Positions 57,587 through 64,000 of a DNA stretch of 64,000 nt are shown piece by piece. The position numbers and the translations under genes are program-made. How positions within the stretch are numbered: the stretch's first letter is position 1; each line of letters starts with the position of its first letter. Under the pieces are notes generated by a model, which saw only the letters and a program-made list of their open reading frames with translations, searched no databases and had not been told where the DNA came from. This DNA comes from Clostridia bacterium (GTDB lineage: Bacteria > Bacillota > Clostridia > Oscillospirales > CAG-272), in contig JAGAMD010000030.1 of the NCBI GenBank assembly GCA_017624905.1, positions 1 to 64,000 of the forward strand, written 5' to 3'.

Positions 57587-58930
57587 ATGTCAATAAAAAA
57601 TACGAATTTTTCCTTTGAAAAGATTGATGATTTTTTCAACAAATCTCAAAAAATATTCTTTATTGGAATAGGTGGTGTGAGCATGAGTTCTCTCGCTACA
57701 TATTGCTTGTATGAGGGTAAAAAAATTTTTGGTTATGACGAAGTAAGAAGCGAGGCAAGTAAAAAGCTGGAGCCGTTTTGTCATATCAAATACTGTTCTA
57801 CTCCGGATAGTGTTTGCAATATGGATTTAGTTGTTTTTTCCAATGCGATAAGTGAAAGCTGTTTTGAATACAAGAAGGCTATTGAGCTTGGAATACCAAC
57901 ACTATCCCGTGCGAATTTTCTTGGCTACATAATCTCAAAATACAAAACTAAAATCGGTATTAGTGGCTCTCACGGGAAAAGTACAACTGTTTCATTCCTT
58001 GCTAAAATTTTCGAGTATGCATCTCTTTCTCCCTGCGTTTTTTGTGGTGCAACAATGAAGGACTATGGCAGCACCCTTTTCTATAACAAAAAAGATATAT
58101 GCATTTTCGAGGCTTGTGAATATATGGACTCGTTTTTAAGCTTGCCGGCTGACCTTATAGGCGTTACAAACGTGGACTTTGACCATCCGGATTATTTCAA
58201 ATCACTTGACGATGTAAAGCGGTCCTTTTCCAAATTCACAAAAAATGCAAAAAGCATTTTCATAAATCTCGACGATAAAAACTCACACTATTTAAAAAGA
58301 GAAAACGCAGTTACATATGCAATAGATTGTGATGCCGATTACAAGGGAGTTATAAAAAAGGATGCGTTTGATGTTTATTATAACAAGCATTACCTTGGCT
58401 CTTGTAAGCCTAAGAATATGTGCAAACACTTTTTATATGATGCATTATGTGCATTTAGTATAGCACATAGCTATGGTATAGATAATTCAGCAATTTTTAG
58501 TGCACTTGAGGAGGCTGACGGAGTCAAAAGACGTCTTGAAAAAATCGGGAAGTTAGATACTGGTACGATAATTTTTGAGGATTATGCTCATCATCCAAGA
58601 GAAATCGAATGCACAATTTCAGCACTTCATAAAATGGGATACAAAAGAATATTTTGCCTTTTTGAGGCACACACATATTCACGCACATTTTATCTATACG
58701 AGGAATTTAAAAAAGCTTTTTTAGGTGTACACTCACTCTACCTATTACCTGTTTATAGTGCAAGGGAGAAAAATGCTTTTGGCATTGAGACCGAAAGGCT
58801 TGCCTCTGACCTTGGAGCTACTGTCTTGACAAACAAAGCAAAAATAAAGGACATTATCAAAAAATCAGGTGCCGATGTTGCTATCATTATGGGTGCCGGA
58901 ACTCTTGGCGATATTAAAAAATATTTATAA
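57587..58930 (+). CDS. murC: UDP-N-acetylmuramate-L-alanine ligase (MurC-type Mur ligase)
   Basis: 447 residues. First amino-acid addition in peptidoglycan precursor synthesis. N-terminal UDP-binding GIGGVSMSSLA, the ATP loop ISGSHGKSTTV, the metal-binding FEACEY and TNVDFDHPDYF, and the C-terminal EDYAHHPREIECTISAL. Length is normal. The TTG at 57581 has GGGGG 5 bases ahead and is a real alternative to the ATG at 57587 (11 bases). No other mur or fts gene is adjacent, and a Mpl-like recycling ligase is less likely by length. Confidence 0.87.
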   Translation: MSIKNTNFSFEKIDDFFNKSQKIFFIGIGGVSMSSLATYCLYEGKKIFGYDEVRSEASKKLEPFCHIKYCSTPDSVCNMDLVVFSNAISESCFEYKKAIELGIPTLSRANFLGYIISKYKTKIGISGSHGKSTTVSFLAKIFEYASLSPCVFCGATMKDYGSTLFYNKKDICIFEACEYMDSFLSLPADLIGVTNVDFDHPDYFKSLDDVKRSFSKFTKNAKSIFINLDDKNSHYLKRENAVTYAIDCDADYKGVIKKDAFDVYYNKHYLGSCKPKNMCKHFLYDALCAFSIAHSYGIDNSAIFSALEEADGVKRRLEKIGKLDTGTIIFEDYAHHPREIECTISALHKMGYKRIFCLFEAHTYSRTFYLYEEFKKAFLGVHSLYLLPVYSAREKNAFGIETERLASDLGATVLTNKAKIKDIIKKSGADVAIIMGAGTLGDIKKYL

Positions 58931-58935
58931 CTCTC

Positions 58936-58964
58936 TTTACTTTTTAATGTGCGTATGTTATAAT
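58936..58964 (+). promoter_or_regulatory. Sigma-A promoter of the methyltransferase-hslO operon
   Basis: TTTACT (58936-58941), 17 bases, TATAAT (58959-58964), extended -10 TG at 58956-58957. Confidence 0.72.
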
Positions 58965-58995
58965 ACCCTTGATTTTAATGGGTAAGGAGAGTCTT

Positions 58996-59748
58996 ATGGA
59001 GCAATATTCTTCACTTTCTTCCGTTTATGATGAATTAAATAGCGCAGATTACGATAAGCTAGCCAGCTTTATAGACTCGCAAATCAGGGAAAACGAACAC
59101 GTAAAATCATCACTTGTGCTTGACCTTGCTTGTGGCACCGGAAAATTGACCTTTAAGCTACGTGAATATGGTTATGATATGACCGGTGTTGATTTAAGCG
59201 ACGAAATGCTCTCTGTGGCGAAAAATTACGCATATGAAAATAAAATTGATGATGTTTTGTTTTTGTGTCAGGATATGAAAGAGTTTGAGCTTTATGGCAC
59301 GGTTGACGCTTGTGTTTGCACACTTGACAGCATCAATTATTTAACCAAGCTTGACGATGTAAAAAGATGCTTTTCGCTCGTTCATAACTATTTAATCCCC
59401 GAGGGAGTGTTTATTTTTGATATAAATACACCTTACAGATTTGAAAATGTTTATGGAGACAATAGCTATATTTTAGAAAACGACTTTTCTCTTTGTGCTT
59501 GGCAAAATGAGTATAATAAGAAATCAAAAATCTGTAAGTTTTATTTGAGCATTTTCCAAGAATCCCAAGACGGAAAATACGAAAGATATGATGAAATTCA
59601 AAGGGAAAAATGCTATTCAATGAAGCAAATTAAGAAGCTACTTTTAGATTGTGGCTTTGAAATATTAAATGTCTACGGCAATATGGACAAAAAGGCAGCT
59701 ACCGATACTGATGAAAAATGGTATTTTGTAGCAAGATGTAAGAAATAA
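58996..59748 (+). CDS. Class I SAM-dependent methyltransferase
   Basis: 250 residues. The SAM-binding motif I is LDLACGTGKLTFKL; motif II is TGVDLSDEMLSVAKNYA and motif III CQDMKEFEL. C-terminal beta strands resemble the family of small-molecule methyltransferases often placed beside RNA-silencing-factor or Hsp33 genes in Firmicutes. The substrate is unknown. The start at 58996 is chosen because AAGGAGA precedes it and the in-frame start at 58969 is within the promoter spacing. Followed by hslO after 14 bases. Confidence 0.85.
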   Translation: MEQYSSLSSVYDELNSADYDKLASFIDSQIRENEHVKSSLVLDLACGTGKLTFKLREYGYDMTGVDLSDEMLSVAKNYAYENKIDDVLFLCQDMKEFELYGTVDACVCTLDSINYLTKLDDVKRCFSLVHNYLIPEGVFIFDINTPYRFENVYGDNSYILENDFSLCAWQNEYNKKSKICKFYLSIFQESQDGKYERYDEIQREKCYSMKQIKKLLLDCGFEILNVYGNMDKKAATDTDEKWYFVARCKK

Positions 59749-59762
59749 AGAGAGGAATTAAA

Positions 59763-60647
59763 ATGGCAAAGATTTTACGTGCTATGACAAGAGACGGCAG
59801 TGCCCGTGCTTATGTTATAAATTCTACTGATATTGTAAATAAGGCAATTAGCTATCATAATACTCAGCCAACTGCAACTGCATTACTTGGCAGACTTTTA
59901 ACTGCATCAAGCGTTATGGGAACTATGCTACCGGAGGACGGCTGTACTCTTACTGTTGCAATCCGTGGAAATGGTATTGCAGGTACTACTCTATGTACTG
60001 CTGACTATTGGGGCAATGTAAAGGGCTACATTCAAAACCCAAATGCTGATTTACCACTAAAGTCAAATGGTAAGCTAGATGTTTCCGGCATTGTTGGTGG
60101 AGGTATTCTTTCTGTTTCTAAGGATGTTGGTGACGAGGTTCCGTTCAACGGTAATATTGAGCTTGTTAGTGGTGAGGTTGCAGAGGATATTACTCAGTAC
60201 TATGCAATAAGCGAACAAACACCTACTCTATGTGCACTCGGAGTTTTGGTTGATACTGATTATTCCTGTCGTGCATCAGGCGGTGTTATCATTCAGCTTC
60301 TTCCGTTTGCTGACGACGAGGTTGTTACTCAGCTTGAGAAGAATGCTCCGCTACTAAATAATGTTTCCTCTATGTTTGACAAGGGAATGTCAAATGAGGA
60401 AATTTTAAAGGTTGCTCTTACAAATATTGAATTCGATATTTTTGACGAATTAGATGTTGATTATCTTTGCAACTGTTCAAGAGAAAGAACCGAAAAGGCA
60501 CTTATTTCTATCGGCAAAAGCGAGGCTTATAAAATCTTAGACGAGCAGAAGGCTGAGGGCAAGGACTATATTGAGCTTTCCTGTCATTTCTGCAATAAGA
60601 CATATAAGTTTTACAAGGATGATATTGACACCTTGTTTAATAAATAA
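59763..60647 (+). CDS. hslO: Redox-regulated chaperone Hsp33
   Basis: 294 residues. Holdase chaperone switched on by oxidation and unfolding. The N-terminal domain holds the conserved ARAYVINSTDIV and GNGIAGTTLCTADYWGNVKGY. The C-terminal redox switch has the four zinc cysteines CNC (LCNCSRER) and CHFC (SCHFCNKTY). GAGAGGAA precedes the ATG, and a terminator follows. Confidence 0.95.
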   Translation: MAKILRAMTRDGSARAYVINSTDIVNKAISYHNTQPTATALLGRLLTASSVMGTMLPEDGCTLTVAIRGNGIAGTTLCTADYWGNVKGYIQNPNADLPLKSNGKLDVSGIVGGGILSVSKDVGDEVPFNGNIELVSGEVAEDITQYYAISEQTPTLCALGVLVDTDYSCRASGGVIIQLLPFADDEVVTQLEKNAPLLNNVSSMFDKGMSNEEILKVALTNIEFDIFDELDVDYLCNCSRERTEKALISIGKSEAYKILDEQKAEGKDYIELSCHFCNKTYKFYKDDIDTLFNK

Positions 60648-60649
60648 TT

Positions 60650-60676
60650 AAGAGCGATTTATTCGCTCTTTTTTTA
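60650..60676 (+). terminator. Terminator after hslO
   Basis: AAGAGCGA (60650-60657), loop TTTAT, TCGCTCTT (60663-60670), then a T-run. Confidence 0.88.
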
Positions 60677-60710
60677 TGAAATTTTGTGCAAAAATTCTAT
60701 CTTTTTCTTG

Positions 60711-60739
60711 TTTACATTTAAAATTATATATGATAAAAT
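60711..60739 (+). promoter_or_regulatory. Sigma-A promoter of uvrB-uvrA
   Basis: TTTACA (60711-60716), 17 bases ending in TGA, TAAAAT (60734-60739), extended -10. No clear LexA/DinR box (GAAC-N4-GTTC type) is seen. Confidence 0.72.
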
Positions 60740-60768
60740 AGTAATACTAAATTAGCAAGGAGGACGAA

Positions 60769-62727
60769 ATGGACAAGTTTGTTTTAAAAAGCAATTATCA
60801 GCCAATGGGCGATCAGCCAACTGCAATTGAGCAACTAACCGATGGCATTTTGCGTGGTGAAAAAATGCAAACATTGCTTGGTGTTACAGGCTCGGGTAAA
60901 ACCTTTACTATGGCAAATATAATTAAAAACGTCAATCGTCCTACTATTATCTTAGAACCAAATAAGATCTTAGCTGCTCAGGTATGCTCCGAAATGAGAG
61001 AGCTGTTTCCTGACTCAGCTGTTGAATATTTTGTTTCCTACTATGACTACTATCAGCCGGAGGCATATATTCCCGGTAAGGATATGTATATTGAAAAGGA
61101 TGCATTGGTAAACGAAGAAATAGATAAGCTACGTCATAGTGCAACGAGTGCTCTTTTTGAGCGTCGTGATGTTATAATTGTTGCGAGTGTTTCTTGTATT
61201 TATTCTCTTGGAGATCCAAGTGAATATCAAAAAATGCTCATAGATTTGCGTGAGGGAATGGAGCTTAGTCGCGACAGACTCGTTCGTCGTTTAATCAGCC
61301 TGAATTATGAAAGAAACGATGTAAATTTTGTGCGTAACAAGTTTAGAATACGCGGGGACGTGGTTGAAATCTTCCCTTCCTCATCAAGTGATAAGGCGAT
61401 TAGAGTTGAGTTTTTCGGTGATGAAATTGACAAGCTTAGTGAGATAAATACTCTTACAGGTGAAATTTTAAGACACTTAAGCTATACTGCTATCTTCCCT
61501 GCTAACCACTATGTAGTTTCCGACGATAAGCGTGAGGCAGCACTCAAGGAAATTTACGATGAGATGGTGGAGCGAGTTGAATTCTTTAAGTCTCAAAATA
61601 AGCTGCTCGAGGCTCAAAGAATCGAGGAAAGAACAAAATACGATATTGAGATGCTACGAGAAATCGGCTTTTGCTCCGGCGTTGAAAACTATTCGCGTAT
61701 TCTTTCAGGTCGTGAGCCGGGCTCAACTCCTTATACATTGCTTGACTACTTCCCTAGCGATTATATTATGTTTATAGACGAAAGCCACGTTGCTGTACCT
61801 CAAATAAGGGGAATGAGTGGCGGGGACCTTGCAAGAAAGAAAAATCTTGTTGAATTCGGCTTTCGTTTGCCATCTGCTTATGACAACCGTCCTCTATATT
61901 TTGAGGAGTTTTTATCAAAGCTAAATCAAACAATTTTTGTTTCAGCAACACCCGGTGAATTTGAAAAAAAGAACTCAACCTCGTTTGCTGAGCAGCTCAT
62001 TCGTCCAACCGGACTTGTGGATCCTAAGATTGAAATCCGTCCAATTATCACACAGGTTGATGACGTTATGGGTGAAATTAAAATCCGTGCTGAAAAGGGT
62101 GAACGAGTTCTTGTTACTACTCTTACAACTAAGATGGCTGAGGATTTAACTGACTACTTAAATGCGAACAATCTAAAGGCAAAATATATACACCATAATG
62201 TTGATACTATTGAGCGTATGGAAATAATTCGTTCGCTCCGTCTTGGTGAATTTGATACTCTTGTTGGTATCAATCTGCTCCGTGAGGGACTTGATATTCC
62301 CGAGGTGTCTCTCGTTGCTATTCTTGATGCTGACAAGGAAGGTCTATTTCGCTCCGAAACATCATTAATACAGACAATCGGTCGTGCCGCAAGAAACGCC
62401 AAGGGTACAGTTATTATGTATGCTGACACGATAACAAAATCAATGAAGAATGCAATTAGCGAAACCGAACGTCGTCGTGCGATACAGACTAAATACAACG
62501 AGGAAAACGGTATTGTTCCAAAGACAATTAAAAAGGGTGTTTACGACATTATCGATCTTGGTAAAAAGAGCGAAAAGGCTAAAAATTCTAAAATGTCAGC
62601 ACAAGACAAGGAAAAGCTTATTGCAGAGCTTACTAAGGAAATGCGTTCAGCCTCTGCTAAGCTGGAATTTGAAAAAGCAGCTTATTTGCGTGATAGAATC
62701 AAGGAATTAAGAATTACAAAGAAATAG
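60769..62727 (+). CDS. uvrB: Excinuclease ABC subunit B
   Basis: 652 residues. Damage-verifying helicase-like subunit of nucleotide excision repair. Walker [10 protein letters not shown] (about 40-48), the beta-hairpin [13 protein letters not shown], Walker [16 protein letters not shown], the helicase VI region QTIGRAARN and the C-terminal UVR motif ([21 protein letters not shown]) that contacts UvrC. AAGGAGG precedes the ATG. uvrA follows after 7 bases. Confidence 0.96.
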   Translation: MDKFVLKSNYQPMGDQPTAIEQLTDGILRGEKMQTLLGVTGSGKTFTMANIIKNVNRPTIILEPNKILAAQVCSEMRELFPDSAVEYFVSYYDYYQPEAYIPGKDMYIEKDALVNEEIDKLRHSATSALFERRDVIIVASVSCIYSLGDPSEYQKMLIDLREGMELSRDRLVRRLISLNYERNDVNFVRNKFRIRGDVVEIFPSSSSDKAIRVEFFGDEIDKLSEINTLTGEILRHLSYTAIFPANHYVVSDDKREAALKEIYDEMVERVEFFKSQNKLLEAQRIEERTKYDIEMLREIGFCSGVENYSRILSGREPGSTPYTLLDYFPSDYIMFIDESHVAVPQIRGMSGGDLARKKNLVEFGFRLPSAYDNRPLYFEEFLSKLNQTIFVSATPGEFEKKNSTSFAEQLIRPTGLVDPKIEIRPIITQVDDVMGEIKIRAEKGERVLVTTLTTKMAEDLTDYLNANNLKAKYIHHNVDTIERMEIIRSLRLGEFDTLVGINLLREGLDIPEVSLVAILDADKEGLFRSETSLIQTIGRAARNAKGTVIMYADTITKSMKNAISETERRRAIQTKYNEENGIVPKTIKKGVYDIIDLGKKSEKAKNSKMSAQDKEKLIAELTKEMRSASAKLEFEKAAYLRDRIKELRITKK

Positions 62728-62734
62728 GTAAAAA

Positions 62735-64000
62735 ATGAAGGACAAAATAGAAATTAAAGGTGCAAGAGTAAACAACTTAAAGAATATTGATGTTACTATT
62801 CCAAGAGATAAGCTTGTTATTTTAACAGGTCTTTCCGGCTCGGGTAAATCATCTCTTGCATTTGATACAATTTATGCTGAGGGGCACAGACGCTTTGTTG
62901 AGTCGCTTTCCTCATATGCAAGACAGTTTTTAGGTCAACTCGACAAGCCTGATGTCGACTCAATTGAAGGGCTATCTCCTGCTATTTCAATCGACCAAAA
63001 GACAACCTCCAAAAATCCACGCTCAACCGTTGGCACGGTTACTGAAATTTACGATTATCTAAGACTTTTATACGCTCGTTTAGGTACTGTGCACTGTCCT
63101 GTTTGCGGCAAGGAAATCGAGCAACAAAGTGTTGACCAAATCATAGATAAAATTCTTTCTCTACCGGAGGGCGAACGCTTTTTAGTGCTATCTCCCGTTG
63201 TGCGTGGCAAAAAAGGCAGACACGAAAAGGTTATTTCAGAGGCTAGAAAAAATGGCTATGCCAGACTACGTATTGACGATGTGATTTACGATTTAAGCGA
63301 GGACATAGAGCTTGAATTGACAAAAAAGCACAATATTGATATAGTAGTTGACCGTCTTGTAATGAAGGACGGACTTCGTCCTCGTCTTGCTGACTCAGTT
63401 GAGAGTGCTTTGCGTGCAAGTGAGGGCAAGGTAAATATCTACACTATGCCACGAGAGGGCGAGGGCACGTTATACGAGTTTTCTACTAACTATGCGTGTG
63501 AGGAGCACGGAATCAGCTTTGGTGAGCTTGAGCCACGCTCCTTCTCATTCAACAATCCATTTGGTGCTTGTCCACATTGTCTTGGCATTGGTGAGATGAG
63601 AAATATTTCCCCGGACAAGATAATTCCTGACAAAAGCCTTTCACTATCAGAGGGTGCAATACAAGTAAACGGCTTCAAAACAATCGACAAGGAAAGCTGG
63701 ACAGGTCCACTTTTTGCCGCTGTTTGTGAAAAAATAGGTGCATCTCTTGACACACCTTTAAAGGACTTTACAAAGGAGCAATTAAATGCTATTTTGTACG
63801 GTACAGGCGACGAATATTATACAGTTGACAGATATTTTGCTAAGCAACACAGACGACAAACTGTAAAGTTTGAGGGTGTTATAAAGACCATCGAACAAAG
63901 AATGGCTATGATGGGCAGTGAGTATTACGAGCAATTCATTGAGGAAACTCCTTGCCCTGTTTGTAACGGGCAAAGACTTAATAAACAAGCATTATCTGTT
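62735..64000 (+). CDS. uvrA: Excinuclease ABC subunit A (truncated by the window end)
   Basis: The first 422 codons are present and the frame stays open to the window end. The start reads [20 protein letters not shown]; the P-loop is [16 protein letters not shown], followed by the family segment [20 protein letters not shown] and the first zinc pair CPVC. A second Cys group (CPHCLG region) lies near the UvrB-binding or zinc module. The ATG has only a weak AGG site and is probably coupled to uvrB, whose stop is 7 bases upstream. Confidence 0.95.
   Translation, partial: MKDKIEIKGARVNNLKNIDVTIPRDKLVILTGLSGSGKSSLAFDTIYAEGHRRFVESLSSYARQFLGQLDKPDVDSIEGLSPAISIDQKTTSKNPRSTVGTVTEIYDYLRLLYARLGTVHCPVCGKEIEQQSVDQIIDKILSLPEGERFLVLSPVVRGKKGRHEKVISEARKNGYARLRIDDVIYDLSEDIELELTKKHNIDIVVDRLVMKDGLRPRLADSVESALRASEGKVNIYTMPREGEGTLYEFSTNYACEEHGISFGELEPRSFSFNNPFGACPHCLGIGEMRNISPDKIIPDKSLSLSEGAIQVNGFKTIDKESWTGPLFAAVCEKIGASLDTPLKDFTKEQLNAILYGTGDEYYTVDRYFAKQHRRQTVKFEGVIKTIEQRMAMMGSEYYEQFIEETPCPVCNGQRLNKQALSV

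Noticed and set aside
60676..60768. LexA/SOS box ahead of uvrB
   Set aside because: No GAAC-N4-GTTC-type site could be found, only a normal sigma-A promoter.

Overview
The window looks like chromosome of a low-GC, Gram-positive-type anaerobe of the class Clostridia, probably an uncultured gut lineage. The evidence is strong Shine-Dalgarno sites, many near-consensus sigma-A promoters with 17-base spacers, SpoVG, stand-alone MsmK/UgpC-type and MDR-type ABC ATPases, a BspA-like leucine-rich-repeat surface protein, lipoproteins with clostridial-type Cys repeats, and a NifU-like/GGGtGRT gene pair that I know mainly from gut Firmicutes. No rRNA, tRNA, CRISPR array or prophage was seen. Most of the window is ordinary core and metabolic chromosome with short accessory stretches between.

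Layout. 1-5.1 kb: an end fragment of a probable IS-type protein, asparagine synthetase with a decayed copy of its own 3' end behind it, an MFS permease, a PAP2 phosphatase and an unknown membrane protein. 5.2-9.1 kb: Xer-type recombinase, acyl carrier protein, Sfp-type phosphopantetheinyl transferase, class II aldolase, YwaF-like membrane protein. 9.2-16.7 kb: TetR-family regulator with two operator-like palindromes, an RsgI-like lipoprotein, a Cys-rich membrane protein, a GH43 glycosidase with a 24-bp operator-like palindrome, and a BspA-like surface protein. 17.0-25.1 kb: one minus-strand operon holding the whole shikimate pathway plus both prephenate branches (pheA-aroB-aroC-aroE/aroK fusion-aroQ-aroA-tyrA-aroF), driven by a consensus promoter. 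25.3-31.1 kb: Cys-repeat lipoprotein, ftsH and tilS. 31.2-34.0 kb: a tiny membrane protein, a 630-base non-coding stretch with a strong dyad, a serine hydrolase and a class 3 lipase-like protein.

34.0-38.4 kb is the most unusual part. It holds a non-coding RNA with 6S RNA architecture (own promoter, rod with internal bubble, terminator), two zinc-ribbon proteins of unknown function, a 440-base intergenic patch of repeats and hairpins, and the GGGtGRT/NifU-like pair. 38.6-53.2 kb: RsuA-type pseudouridine synthase, two tandem PHP-domain proteins, Tex, MsmK-like ATPase, Gfo/Idh/MocA oxidoreductase, a secreted discoidin-like protein, ribF, a metallo-beta-lactamase-fold protein lacking key metal ligands, an alpha/beta hydrolase and an MDR ABC exporter. 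53.2-64 kb: GIY-YIG and DUF4186 proteins, aspS, hisS, spoVG, a MurC-type ligase, a methyltransferase, Hsp33, uvrB and the start of uvrA, which runs off the end.

I did not find an unmistakable new multi-gene system. The best candidates for undescribed biology are the NifU-like/GGGtGRT pair, the two zinc-ribbon genes behind the 6S-like RNA, the RsgI-domain lipoprotein without an anti-sigma domain, and several structured intergenic elements.
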